A stretch of 64,000 nucleotides of DNA from JABDIY01 sp963751955 (lineage in GTDB: Bacteria > Actinomycetota > Acidimicrobiia > Acidimicrobiales > SZUA-35). Below are positions 1 to 8,133 of this stretch, in pieces. Position 1 is the stretch's first letter; each line of letters begins with the position of its first letter. A program made the translations under genes and the position numbers. Below the pieces are notes generated by a model, which searched no databases, had not been told where the DNA came from, and saw nothing but the letters and a program-made list of their open reading frames with translations. The stretch is from NCBI GenBank assembly GCA_963751955.1, contig CAVVWM010000002.1, positions 434,001 through 498,000 of the forward strand, read 5' to 3'.

Positions 1-226
1 GCCGAGCTAGGGAATCGGGATGGGGTGCATCGCTTCCCAACCAATCCGACAACGTGGCCGTGGGCTCAGAGGCGCCGAAGATAAGGGTCTGATCGCCTGC
101 GAGGTCGACCAGTAGCGTCTCGTTCTGCTCTGCCGATAGCAATGAGATGGCGGCGGCCACGATCGAGGTGCCGACCCCGCCCTTGGCCGAATGGAACGAG
201 AGGCACGTAGAGGTTCTCGAGGTCAT
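1..226 (-). CDS. ParA/MinD-like ATPase, TadZ/CpaE or Ssd type (partial)
   Basis: The N-terminal 75 codons of a gene that runs off the left edge. Near the start is a deviant Walker A motif SAKGGVGTS, in which the usual P-loop GK[ST] lysine is replaced by Thr. This form is seen in TadZ/CpaE-like and septum-site-determining (Ssd) ATPases of Flp-pilus loci. A following LLVDLAGD segment fits the ParA beta-strand/Walker A-prime region. The ATG is preceded by an AGGAG sequence about six bases upstream (GTTAGGAGCC on the minus strand). A role in positioning or assembling a Flp/Tad pilus is plausible from the family, but no other tad gene lies in the window, so the specific role is inference. Confidence 0.7.
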   Translation of the reverse strand, partial: MTSRTSTCLSFHSAKGGVGTSIVAAAISLLSAEQNETLLVDLAGDQTLIFGASEPTATLSDWLGSDAPHPDSLAR

Positions 227-524
227 GAAGGCTCCTAACGGGGAGCTCGTCGTTGCCTCACAATGTGGGAGGAACGACCCTGGCAGTCCACAACTGCAAA
301 CAAGAATTGCGCTTGGAACTCGAACTTTAACCAGGCAATAACAGTATTCCTACGCTATTAGAAGTATTTTGGACGGGAATTCAACTGGTGAGGTTGGCCA
401 GGCAACTGAGGTCGTCACCATCATGGATCGTCGAACACCGACTTCGATCCCAGGTGGGTACCCGCTGGGGGTGCATCAGAAGAGCTCCGCCGGTGGGGGC
501 GGCTGATAACTTGGACGTTCCACT
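227..524. other. Intergenic region upstream of tRNA-Sec
   Basis: About 300 bases between the divergently oriented ParA-like gene and tRNA-Sec. Short reading frames here lack a ribosome binding site and overlap the tRNA, so I see no gene. The region should hold the promoters for both neighbours, but I cannot point to convincing -35/-10 elements. Confidence 0.5.
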
Positions 525-620
525 GGAGGTGTCTGCGTACCTGGTGGGCGCCCCCGCCTTCAAAGCGGGTGTGACGGGTGATCCTCGTCAGGCGGGTTCG
601 ATTCCCGTCCACCTCCGCCA
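525..620 (+). tRNA. selC: tRNA-Sec (anticodon UCA)
   Basis: A 96-base tRNA with selenocysteine hallmarks. The anticodon stem is 553-557 paired with 565-569, closing a CTTCAAA loop with anticodon TCA at 560-562. A long variable arm forms a seven-pair stem (572-578 with 584-590). The T stem is 592-596/604-608 with loop TTCGATT. The acceptor pairs 525-531 with 610-616, and an eighth position (532/609) is a T-C mismatch where bacterial tRNA-Sec usually has a pair. Discriminator G617 is followed by an encoded CCA. It would be charged with serine by SerRS (encoded at 17315-18568) and converted to Sec by SelA (26309-27589). It stands alone rather than beside selAB. Confidence 0.95.
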
Positions 621-628
621 AAACGACA

Positions 629-654
629 AGCGCCGGACCCAAGGGCCCGGCGCT
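629..654. terminator. Hairpin between tRNA-Sec and glnII
   Basis: An eight-pair GC-rich stem, AGCGCCGG (629-636) with CCGGCGCT (647-654), and a short ACCC/GGG pairing inside. It lies between the convergent tRNA-Sec and glutamine synthetase II genes and probably ends transcription in both directions. There is no strong T-tract, so intrinsic termination is inferred from position and stem strength. Confidence 0.55.
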
Positions 655-673
655 CGGTTATCAGTGAGTGTGG

Positions 674-1687
674 CTACGCCAGTGCTGCACCAACAGTGTT
701 GGTCATCACGGCGGCCACCAGGTACGGGTCGGCGTTGGCGTTGGGACGGCGATCCTCGATGTAGCCCTTCTTGTCCTGAGCAACCTGCCACGGAATCCGT
801 ACCGACGCACCACGATCGGACACGCCGTAGCTGTACTGGTCGAAACGCTGGGTTTCGTGCGCACCGGTGAGGCGGTCTTCGATGCCGACGCCGTACACAT
901 CCAGATGGAGCTCGGGCTTGCCGGGGTGACCCAGGGCTTCACATGCAAGGATGATTGCGTCGTAGTCCTCGCGCATCTTTGCAGTTGAGAAGTTCGTGTG
1001 CATTCCAGCACCGTTCCAGTCACCCTTCATCGGCTTGGCTTCGATACTCACCTCGAGGTCATACTGCTCGGCCAGGCGGTACAAGAGATAACGTGCAATC
1101 CAGAGATGATCGCCGACCTCAACGGTGGCGGCCGGACCGATCTGGAACTCCCATTGACCGGGCATCACCTCAGCGTTGGTGCCACTGATCTTCAGGCCGG
1201 CATCGATGCACGCAGTGGTATGACGCTCCACAAGTTCCCGCCCGAATATCACTACCGAGCCGACGCCGCAATAGTAGGGACCCTGAGGCCGGGGGTAGCC
1301 ATGCTGGGGAAATCCAGCCGGCCAGCCGGTGACCGGGTCTAGAAGGGTGTACTCCTGCTCGAGCCCCAACCATACGTCCTGATCGCCGTACAGCTCCTCG
1401 GCCTCGCGAGCCAGAGCCCTGGTGTTCGACGGAATCGGCGACATGTCCGCAGTGTGCAAGGTCTCACACATCACGATGACATTGTCGCCCCCGCGGACGG
1501 GGTCCGGGCAGGTGAAGACAGGCTGCAGGACGATGTCGGATCGATCACCCGGAGCCTGATTCGTCGACGAGCCGTCGTAGCCCCAGATACCTGGTTCGAC
1601 TCCGTCGGGATAGATCTTTGTCTTCGATCGGATCTCCGGGGTTGGTTCGGCCCCGTCGATCCAGAGGTATTCAGCCCTATAGACCAT
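674..1687 (-). CDS. glnII: Glutamine synthetase type II (GSII)
   Basis: ATP-dependent condensation of glutamate and ammonia to glutamine, cytoplasmic. At 337 aa it has the short, eukaryote-like GSII length. Visible family features are WGYDGSSTNQA near residue 40 (beta-grasp side of the active site), the metal/glutamate motif LGLEQEYTL, the ATP/ammonia-site motif GTNAEVMPGQWEFQIGP, and NGAGMHTN. The chosen ATG at 1687 has AAGGAG five bases upstream, while a start 39 bases earlier has none. It is divergent from the GlnA2-type gene across a 304-base spacer, so this locus carries two unrelated glutamine synthetases plus a GlnR-like regulator. GSII is heat-labile and not adenylylated in families studied, and is typically nitrogen-regulated. 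Confidence 0.96.
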   Translation of the reverse strand: MVYRAEYLWIDGAEPTPEIRSKTKIYPDGVEPGIWGYDGSSTNQAPGDRSDIVLQPVFTCPDPVRGGDNVIVMCETLHTADMSPIPSNTRALAREAEELYGDQDVWLGLEQEYTLLDPVTGWPAGFPQHGYPRPQGPYYCGVGSVVIFGRELVERHTTACIDAGLKISGTNAEVMPGQWEFQIGPAATVEVGDHLWIARYLLYRLAEQYDLEVSIEAKPMKGDWNGAGMHTNFSTAKMREDYDAIILACEALGHPGKPELHLDVYGVGIEDRLTGAHETQRFDQYSYGVSDRGASVRIPWQVAQDKKGYIEDRRPNANADPYLVAAVMTNTVGAALA

Positions 1688-1991
1688 TGGTACTCCTTGT
1701 TGAGGTTCATGCGGATCGGCGTACAAAACACCAACAACGCGCTGGTGGCGGCCAACCGCACTGTCAGCCGTTCTCTGACCCCTTGAGTCAAACGGCGCTG
1801 AACGGGTTTCGCAATCTTCACATTGTTAACGCGGTGTGAACGCTGTCCGAGGCTGCGTGGCCTTTCGCTCCCGATGACAGTTCCCTGAAGGGTCTGAGGG
1901 TGAGACACCAACTCGATACCCTTCCAAGGACGGATCACGATGTACATGGACAGGCCGAATGTGGCAAACGTGAACGAAAGGAGGAGTGGCG
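1688..1991. promoter_or_regulatory. Divergent promoter region between two glutamine synthetases
   Basis: A 304-base spacer between glnII (minus) and the GlnA2-type gene (plus). It contains an inverted repeat TTCACA (1817-1822) and TGTGAA (1835-1840) with a central GTTAAC, and a second GTGAAC half at 1836-1841. The imperfect GTTAAC-GCGGT-GTGAAC arrangement loosely recalls GlnR-type operators (GTnAC/GAAAC repeats) and lies where a nitrogen regulator would be expected. The match to the published consensus is poor, so this is only a candidate site. A strong AAGGAGG ribosome binding site (1978-1984) fixes the glnA start. Confidence 0.4.
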
Positions 1992-3323
1992 ATGAACCCG
2001 CAGTTTGATTATGTGCTCAAGGCCGTAGAGGAGCGTCGGGTTCGTTTGATACGCCTCTGGTTCACCGACGTTTTGGGCCAACTGAAATCTGTGGCCATCA
2101 GCCCTGCCGAACTCGACAGCGCTCTCGAGGAGGGCGTGCACTTCGACGGCTCGGCCATCGACGGCTTCAGCCGGGTCCAAGAATCCGATGTGATCGCCAA
2201 ACCCGATCCCAGCACTTTCGAGCTGATGCCATGGGCCGACGGCGGCTCGACCGCCCGGATGTTCTGCGACATCACCAAACCCGACGGCACTGCGTTTACC
2301 GGCGACCCGCGCCATGTCTTGCGCCGAAACCTGGAAGCGGCCGAAGCCGAGGGCTATGGACTGTTCACAGCGCCAGAGATGGAGTTCTTCTACTTCGCCG
2401 ACGGCAACCCCAACCATGCGCCAGAACTTCTCGATAGTGGTTCGTTCTTCGATTTGACCACCAGTGATGTGGCGTCGGATCTTCGTCGACGCACCATCAC
2501 CGTCCTCGAGACCATGGGCATACCGGTTGAATACTCCTTCCACGAGGACTCCCCCAGCCAGCACGAGATCGATCTCCGCTACACCGATGCCCTCACAATG
2601 GCAGATCAGATCATGACCTTCAGGCTCGTGGTCAGGGAATTGGCGCTCGAGCAGAATCGCTACGCCAGCTTCATGCCAAAACCGATCGCCGGGATCCAAG
2701 GGTCGGGAATGCACCTCCACCTCTCGCTGTTCGGCGAACACGGCAACGCCTTCCATGATTCGGACAGTCAGTACGGCCTCAGCGATGTGGGTCGAGCGTT
2801 CACCGCCGGCCTGCTCCGTCACGCTCGGGAGATCACCGCCATCACCAACCAACTGGTCAATTCGTACAAGCGGCTGGTCAATGGGTTCGAGGCACCAGTG
2901 TGGATCAGTTGGGCCCAGCAGAACCGCAGCGCGTTGGTGCGAGTGCCGGTGACCAAGATGGACAAACCCAGCTCCACCCGAATCGAACTGCGTTCCCCCG
3001 ATCCATCCTGCAATCCTTATCTGGCCTTCTCGGTCATCGTGGCCGCCGGAATGAAGGGCGTGCGCGAAGGTTACGAACTGCCCAAAGCGCTCACTCAGAA
3101 CCTGGCCGACCTCAGCCGCGCCGAAGCGGACGAACTGGGAATCAAGTCCCTTCCTGCTTCGCTTGCAGAGGCACTTGACGAGATGGAGCGCTCCGAACTC
3201 GTCCAAGAGGCTCTCGGAGATCACATCTTTGAGTGGTTCCTTCGAAACAAGCGACGGGAATGGACCGACTACAAGGCGCATGTGAGCCCGTGGGAACTCC
3301 AGCGCTATCTGCCTTCGTGGTAA
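1992..3323 (+). CDS. glnA2: Glutamine synthetase type I, GlnA2-like
   Basis: A type I glutamine synthetase of 443 aa closely resembling mycobacterial GlnA2. Evidence includes the N-terminal RLIRLWFTDVLGQLKSVAI segment, FDGSAIDGF (beta-grasp), the APEMEFFYF glutamate/metal motif, GSGMHLHLSLF, the SYKRLVNGFEAP latch and ELRSPDPSCNPYLAF. The stretch that carries the adenylylated Tyr in GSI-beta enzymes reads NLADLSRAE here, with no Tyr, so adenylylation control is unlikely. I chose ATG 1992 because AAGGAGG lies seven bases upstream; the in-frame GTG at 1986 is too close to it. It is 19 bases from the following regulator gene, suggesting co-transcription. Some actinobacterial GlnA paralogues act on polyamines or ethanolamine rather than ammonia, so substrate is not proven. 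Confidence 0.93.
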   Translation: MNPQFDYVLKAVEERRVRLIRLWFTDVLGQLKSVAISPAELDSALEEGVHFDGSAIDGFSRVQESDVIAKPDPSTFELMPWADGGSTARMFCDITKPDGTAFTGDPRHVLRRNLEAAEAEGYGLFTAPEMEFFYFADGNPNHAPELLDSGSFFDLTTSDVASDLRRRTITVLETMGIPVEYSFHEDSPSQHEIDLRYTDALTMADQIMTFRLVVRELALEQNRYASFMPKPIAGIQGSGMHLHLSLFGEHGNAFHDSDSQYGLSDVGRAFTAGLLRHAREITAITNQLVNSYKRLVNGFEAPVWISWAQQNRSALVRVPVTKMDKPSSTRIELRSPDPSCNPYLAFSVIVAAGMKGVREGYELPKALTQNLADLSRAEADELGIKSLPASLAEALDEMERSELVQEALGDHIFEWFLRNKRREWTDYKAHVSPWELQRYLPSW

Positions 3324-3342
3324 CAAGCGACGAGGGTCTGTC

Positions 3343-4050
3343 GTGACCGGCGATCAGCCCGTGTTCGCCGTGTTCTCCGATCCCGATACACCGGGATCGG
3401 GTCCGGTAGAAGTGTTGCGAACGCTGTCTATGGCCGGCTTCGGCTGTGTCGAGGTTGTCTCGGCACAAGAGCTGCGCTCCAAGTGCCCACAGCAGGGGTG
3501 GTCCGGGAGCATCGTTTCCATCGCCGATGACGAACCGTACGCAGCGGCCTGTTGGAGTTTCTGCAGAGATAGTCGCAAACTCGATGATCCGGTGATGCCC
3601 ACATTGGTATTGGTCAGTGGCTCCAGGATCGCCGACCTGGCCCAACGGCACGAACAGTTCGATGACTTTTTGCTCTCCCCCTTCCACCCCAGAGAGCTGG
3701 AAGCGCGAATTGGACACTTACTCTGGCGAAGCGGCCAAGCACCGGGGCCCGAAGTTGTCGAGCTGGGACCCTTGGCGCTGAACCTCGAGACCTATCAGGC
3801 GAACCTGGCCAACCGCCCTCTGGACTTAACGTTCATGGAATATGAGCTCCTGAAGTATCTGGCACTCAGCCCGGGCAAGGTGTTCAGCCGAGAAGTCCTG
3901 CTCAACCGGGTGTGGGGTTATGAGTACTACGGCGGCGCTCGCACCGTTGACGTCCACGTCCGCCGGTTGAGGGCCAAATTCGGCGAGGAGTTCGCCCACA
4001 TGATTCAGACCGTACGTTCGGTTGGCTACAAAATCGATCACACGCGCTAA
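3343..4050 (+). CDS. Atypical OmpR-family response regulator, GlnR-like
   Basis: A 235-aa protein with an N-terminal receiver-like domain (about 1-115) and a C-terminal OmpR/PhoB winged helix (about 125-235). The C-terminal part, LDLTFMEYELLKYLA through YYGGARTVDVHVRRLRAKFG, is very close to actinobacterial GlnR. The receiver looks degenerate: the beta-5 Lys-Pro is replaced (LLSPFHP, Ser for Lys), and the region around the usual phosphoacceptor reads SIADDE. GlnR itself works without a normal phosphorylation pocket. Its position 19 bases after glnA2, opposite glnII, supports a role in nitrogen control, so GlnR-like is my best call. A generic OmpR orphan is the alternative. GTG start. Confidence 0.8.
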   Translation: MTGDQPVFAVFSDPDTPGSGPVEVLRTLSMAGFGCVEVVSAQELRSKCPQQGWSGSIVSIADDEPYAAACWSFCRDSRKLDDPVMPTLVLVSGSRIADLAQRHEQFDDFLLSPFHPRELEARIGHLLWRSGQAPGPEVVELGPLALNLETYQANLANRPLDLTFMEYELLKYLALSPGKVFSREVLLNRVWGYEYYGGARTVDVHVRRLRAKFGEEFAHMIQTVRSVGYKIDHTR

Positions 4051-4117
4051 CAGAGCTACGTGCCCCAGGATCCGGTAGTGAAGTCTCGTGTTCGGTTTGT
4101 CGATCTCACGTCTTGTG

Positions 4118-4597
4118 ATGCAGTACTTCGCCTACGGATCGAATATGCACAGCTTTCAGATGTAGCAGCGATGCCCTGACGCTCAGCCCGGCCAGGTTGG
4201 AGTTCTGGACGGTTGGCGGTTCCTCATCAACCAGCGGGGTGTCGCAACCGTATGCCCGAATCCCTTGTGGACCATCTTCGGGGTCTTGTGGAGGGTGGGC
4301 CCCGGCGACGTGATGGCACTCGACCGCCACGAGGGCGTGAGCGAAGGACGGTACGACGGTCGCATTGTCCATGTGACCCCGACCGGTCACGACCCGGAGC
4401 CAGTCATCGTCTATGTCGACCCCCGGACCGAACCCGGACTACCCCGTCAGAGCGATCTGGAGAAAGTGATTCGAGGGGCCCACGCGTTCGGCCTTCCTTC
4501 CAATTACCTCAGCCACCTGTCGGCCTTCGCGCCTCTGAGTCCGGTTGGGCGGGCCCGGTTCATCTGCCGGTGGTGGACCAGTGCCAGCGTTCGGTAG
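4118..4597 (+). pseudogene. Gamma-glutamylcyclotransferase-like protein, interrupted by TAG
   Basis: From ATG 4118 the frame reads MQYFAYGSNM, the diagnostic N-terminus of the gamma-glutamylcyclotransferase (GGCT/AIG2) fold, followed by RCPDAQ, LDGWRF, LWRVGPGD and LDRHEGV, ending at a TAG at 4595-4597 (159 aa). Codon 16 is TAG (4163-4165) where relatives usually have a residue between M and QRCP. A single C-to-T change of CAG would explain it. The family forms 5-oxoproline from gamma-glutamyl amines or degrades glutathione. It could be a recent nonsense mutation or a sequencing error; homopolymer errors elsewhere in the window are indels, so this substitution is a different kind. The 3' end overlaps the convergent M15 peptidase gene by 38 bases. 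Confidence 0.75.
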
Positions 4598-5804
4598 GCA
4601 GGTTGTAGAAGCCGTAGTTGGCAGCGTTGCGTCGAAGCCACAGGTAGGCGGGCGAACTAGGGCTGTTGATCGACTTGCCATTATCGGTGAAGTCGATAGC
4701 GAGTCCACGCTCGTGGTAGGAAGAGCCGGGCCGGGCCGTGGGCGGACGACAGCTACTGGCCGGCGCCTCCCAGATTGCATAGTCCGAGGTGCCGCAGTGC
4801 GCTCGTCGCAGTCGGATCTGAGCTGAAGGATCGCGCCAACCATTGCCGCGAAGGACTATCCCATCCGCCTCCGCTGCTTCGATCATGGCCTTGAGGTTCG
4901 TCGCCACCGTCTTGTGGATCGCAATGCCATAGACCCATTCGATTTCGTCTGGCGTCGCAACCGGTCCAGCCAGGCCTCCCGGTCCGGTGTAAGAAGCGGC
5001 CCGCAATTGGGCAGCCAGCTTGTTGAGTTCCGTCTTCTCCTTGGCTTCCAGTTCCTCACCCAGCTGCTCGCGATAGGCCTGTTCGTTGAGCAGATGCTCG
5101 AGGCGCTCGTTGCTTGCTTCGAACAGCTCGTTCTGAGTCGCGCGATCTACTTCGAGGCGTCGCTGCACCCGTTCCACTTCCACACGGAACTGCTCTGCTG
5201 CAACCCGGTTTTCTCGGGCAGTTTCTCGTTCTACAGCCAGCTCGTTCTGAACGGCGGTGTAAGCGTCTGCGACGTCGGCATCGCCTTGGAGAATTGCGGT
5301 GAGAAGACTCTCCATCCGAACGGTGAGACCGGGATTGTTGGTGTAGACGATGTCGGGAGTAGCGACGTCTTGGCCAACGAAGGATTCAACCGCTCGTCGG
5401 CGCACCTGAGCCTCGAGGTCGACCAGCGCAGCCTCGGCCGCAACAACTGCCGCCGTGGACTCAGCCAGTCGCCGCTCGGCGATACCGAGCTTGGTGCGGG
5501 CGGCTTTCACCTCAAGCTCTTGTTTGTTGATCGCCTGATCGACCACTTCCATCGCCGTGGTGAGGTCAGATATCTCTCCGAGAGTGCCATCGATCCCCTG
5601 AGCGGCGTCGGCAAGTTGCTGTTCGTTGCGTTCCTGCTCCGCCCGGATTTCATCCAGCTCTTCGGACTGGAGTTCTTCGTCATCCTGTTCCTGAGCCGCC
5701 GACGGAGTGGCTCCTGCCGCGCCCAAAACCAGCAGTCCAATCACGGACATGACGAGGAACCAATTGGTTCGTTCTGATCGTACGTGGCGGCGCGAGGGGT
5801 TCAT
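4560..5804 (-). CDS. Secreted D-alanyl-D-alanine carboxypeptidase-like protein (M15/VanY) with coiled coil
   Basis: A 414-aa exported protein. The N-terminus has basic residues, then a hydrophobic segment (FLVMSVIGLLVLGAAGA) ending in PSAAQ, a signal peptide. Residues about 40-280 are a long, charge-rich heptad region predicted to be coiled coil. The C-terminal part carries the M15B VanY features: SxHxxGxAxD as SYHERGLAIDF, and the final metal-ligand motif ERWHWS. The family trims peptidoglycan stem peptides. A coiled coil plus a peptidase domain recalls regulated cell-wall hydrolases of actinobacteria. ATG 5804 is used; the TTG one codon earlier is less likely. Divergent from nadE. Confidence 0.85.
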   Translation of the reverse strand: MNPSRRHVRSERTNWFLVMSVIGLLVLGAAGATPSAAQEQDDEELQSEELDEIRAEQERNEQQLADAAQGIDGTLGEISDLTTAMEVVDQAINKQELEVKAARTKLGIAERRLAESTAAVVAAEAALVDLEAQVRRRAVESFVGQDVATPDIVYTNNPGLTVRMESLLTAILQGDADVADAYTAVQNELAVERETARENRVAAEQFRVEVERVQRRLEVDRATQNELFEASNERLEHLLNEQAYREQLGEELEAKEKTELNKLAAQLRAASYTGPGGLAGPVATPDEIEWVYGIAIHKTVATNLKAMIEAAEADGIVLRGNGWRDPSAQIRLRRAHCGTSDYAIWEAPASSCRPPTARPGSSYHERGLAIDFTDNGKSINSPSSPAYLWLRRNAANYGFYNLPTERWHWSTTGR

Positions 5805-5971
5805 CAAGAAGTCACCTGCCCGTGCTGGACCAGGCTAGACCACGATCCAACCTCACCTGTACCACCCCTCCATGATCCCATAGCTTCCCAGCGCGAAGAC
5901 AGCAGGCAATCCTCCTTGCGCTGTGAGAAGTGGTGAAACCCAGGGACCGAACCACTCAATACACTTCAGGT

Positions 5972-7690
5972 ATGCGCAGACTTCGAGTTGCCACGTGCCA
6001 GATCAACACCGTGGTCGGAGACTTGTCGGGCAACGTAGAGCGCATCATCGCTTCCCTGCGGGAGGCCGAAGCTGCAGGCGCCGACGTGGCCGTGTTTCCC
6101 GAGATGGCGGTGTGCGGCTATCCGGTCGAAGACCTCGTTCTGAAGACCGGCTTTGTCGAGGATTGCCAAGACGCGCTGAACGAAGTGGCGGCCGCAACTA
6201 CGGAGTCGTGTACAGCCGTCGTCGGGTTCCTTCGAGGAGGACGAAACATCTACAACGCCGTCGCTTTGTGTGCCAATGGTGAGGTCGTCACCGAACACTA
6301 CAAACGGCTTCTGCCCAACTACGGCGTCTTCGATGAGAACCGCTATTTCACCCCTGGCACCGATTCTCTCGACCTGGTCGAAATCAACGGTGTCCGTTGC
6401 GGGATCGTGATCTGTGAAGACCTGTGGTCACCGACGGGTCCCATCCTCGATCAGGCGCGCGGCGGCGCCGAAGTGATCCTCTGCCCCAACGCGTCGCCCT
6501 ACCGGCAGGGCAAAGCGCTCGACCGGGATGTGCTGGTCAGTACCCGGGCCAGCGACAACAGCGTTTTCATCGTCTACACCAACCAGGTCGGCGGTCAGGA
6601 TGAACTGGTCTTCGATGGTGGATCAGTGGTGTTCAACCACGAGGGACGTCTATTGGCACGGGCCCCTCAGTTCGAAGAACACCTGATGATCTGCGATCTG
6701 GATGTCGTACCCACGTATCGCAAGCGCCGCCTCGATCCCCGCGGTGAAGACGTGGCAACTCCAGAGCTCCCGGTGATACAAGTGAGTGGGCCAAAAGAGG
6801 TCACCGGGTTTCCGGTCGAATCGCCGATCACGCCCTTGGAGGACCCCTACCAAGAGCTGTGGAATGCCTTGGTTGTCGGGACAAGGGACTACGTCCACAA
6901 GAACGGGTTCCACTCGGTCGGAGTGGCGCTCTCGGGCGGTATTGACTCCACAATTGTCACCGCAATCGCTGCCGACGCACTCGGAGCTGAAAACGTCAAC
7001 TGTGTGCTGATGCCCAGTAGGTTCAGCAGCGACCACAGCATTTCCGACAGCGAAAAACTGTGCGCCAACCTCGGGGTCGACTACCGAACGATTCCGATCG
7101 AAGCTGCGCATGCGTCGATGTTGAATTTGCTGGATCCAAGCTTCGAGGGACGCGAGGCCGACACAACCGAAGAGAACCTCCAGAGCCGGATCCGGGGCGT
7201 GATCATGATGGCGCTGTCCAACAAACTTGGCTGGCTGATTCTGACAACTGGAAACAAGAGCGAAACCTCGGTCGGCTATTCCACACTCTATGGAGATACC
7301 GCCGGAGGTTTCGCCGTCATCAAAGACTTGTGGAAGACCCAGATCTATCATCTATGCCGATGGCGAAACGACCGCGCAGGACGAGAACTGATTCCGGAAA
7401 ACATCATCTCGAAACCGCCCTCGGCTGAGCTGCGACCAGACCAGCGGGACGATCAAAGCCTGCCGCCCTACGATCTGCTCGACGCGGTGCTGGCGCTGTA
7501 TGTCGAGAATGATCTCACCGGTTCAGAGATCAAAGAAAAGGGCTACGAACCTGCTGTCGTCGATCGGATCGTACGCTTGGTTGACATCGCCGAGTACAAG
7601 CGCCGACAGAATCCTCCCGGGGTTCGGGTCAGCTCCAAGGCATTCGGTCGCGACCGGCGCATGCCAATGACCAACCGGTATCGGGGATGA
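5972..7690 (+). CDS. nadE: Glutamine-dependent NAD+ synthetase
   Basis: Final step of NAD+ synthesis: amidation of nicotinate adenine dinucleotide with ammonia from glutamine, via an N-terminal carbon-nitrogen hydrolase domain. The glutaminase triad is visible as Glu in FPEMAVCGYP, Lys in YKRLLPNYGVF and Cys in VICEDLW. The synthetase half starts near residue 285, with the PP-loop SGGIDST at about 321-327 and a LTTGNKSE motif. At 572 aa it matches the bacterial two-domain short form. I start at ATG 5972, where homology begins (RRLRVATCQINTVVGD); an earlier in-frame GTG at 5930 adds unrelated sequence. The stop overlaps the start of the next gene (ATGA). Confidence 0.97.
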   Translation: MRRLRVATCQINTVVGDLSGNVERIIASLREAEAAGADVAVFPEMAVCGYPVEDLVLKTGFVEDCQDALNEVAAATTESCTAVVGFLRGGRNIYNAVALCANGEVVTEHYKRLLPNYGVFDENRYFTPGTDSLDLVEINGVRCGIVICEDLWSPTGPILDQARGGAEVILCPNASPYRQGKALDRDVLVSTRASDNSVFIVYTNQVGGQDELVFDGGSVVFNHEGRLLARAPQFEEHLMICDLDVVPTYRKRRLDPRGEDVATPELPVIQVSGPKEVTGFPVESPITPLEDPYQELWNALVVGTRDYVHKNGFHSVGVALSGGIDSTIVTAIAADALGAENVNCVLMPSRFSSDHSISDSEKLCANLGVDYRTIPIEAAHASMLNLLDPSFEGREADTTEENLQSRIRGVIMMALSNKLGWLILTTGNKSETSVGYSTLYGDTAGGFAVIKDLWKTQIYHLCRWRNDRAGRELIPENIISKPPSAELRPDQRDDQSLPPYDLLDAVLALYVENDLTGSEIKEKGYEPAVVDRIVRLVDIAEYKRRQNPPGVRVSSKAFGRDRRMPMTNRYRG

Positions 7691-8028
7691 TCCTCACGAT
7701 CGTTCGGTTCCCGGGAACCAGCACCTCAACCGTGGATGAAGCTGCGGAGATCTTCGCCGAATCAGCGGCCCGTTATCTGGACGCGCCGGGGCTGATCGGC
7801 AAGGCCTACCTGCGAGCCGAGGACGGCAGCGTCGGTGCGGTGTACTGGTGGACCAACAGAGCCGATGCCGAAGCTCGTTTCAATCCCGGCTGGGTCGAAG
7901 GGGTCACCGAGAAGTACGGATCGGCGCCAATTGTCGAATTCTGCGAGACCCCGATCGTTGTCGACAACGTCACAAGAACCATCAGATCCTCGCCACCTAT
8001 TGTTTTTGGTAGTCAAGGGTCTCTTTGA
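7687..8028 (+). CDS. Small YdhR/ABM-like ferredoxin-fold protein
   Basis: 113 aa, overlapping nadE by four bases, so probably translationally coupled. The pattern TIVRFPG...AAEIFAESAARYLDAPGLIGKAYLRAEDGSVGAVYWWTNRADAEAR is typical of dimeric alpha-beta barrel monooxygenase-like proteins (YdhR family), where an early beta strand is followed by a helix and a GA.YxW strand. Members are small, cofactor-free and mostly of unknown substrate. The last 20 residues look disordered. Function is not established. Confidence 0.65.
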   Translation: MILTIVRFPGTSTSTVDEAAEIFAESAARYLDAPGLIGKAYLRAEDGSVGAVYWWTNRADAEARFNPGWVEGVTEKYGSAPIVEFCETPIVVDNVTRTIRSSPPIVFGSQGSL

Positions 8029-8133
8029 CAATGCCGATGCTCCGATCGTAGGAACTCCTCGACTCTTCGGTAGTCTGACCTCTACCCCCGGATCGTGGTC
8101 CCGTAGGTTCTACCCCGCACGAGAGGTTTTTCA

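Noticed and set aside
1935..3326. Long minus-strand frame (463 aa) antisense to glnA2
   Set aside because: It is a high-GC shadow frame. The plus-strand protein is a clear glutamine synthetase with a ribosome binding site.
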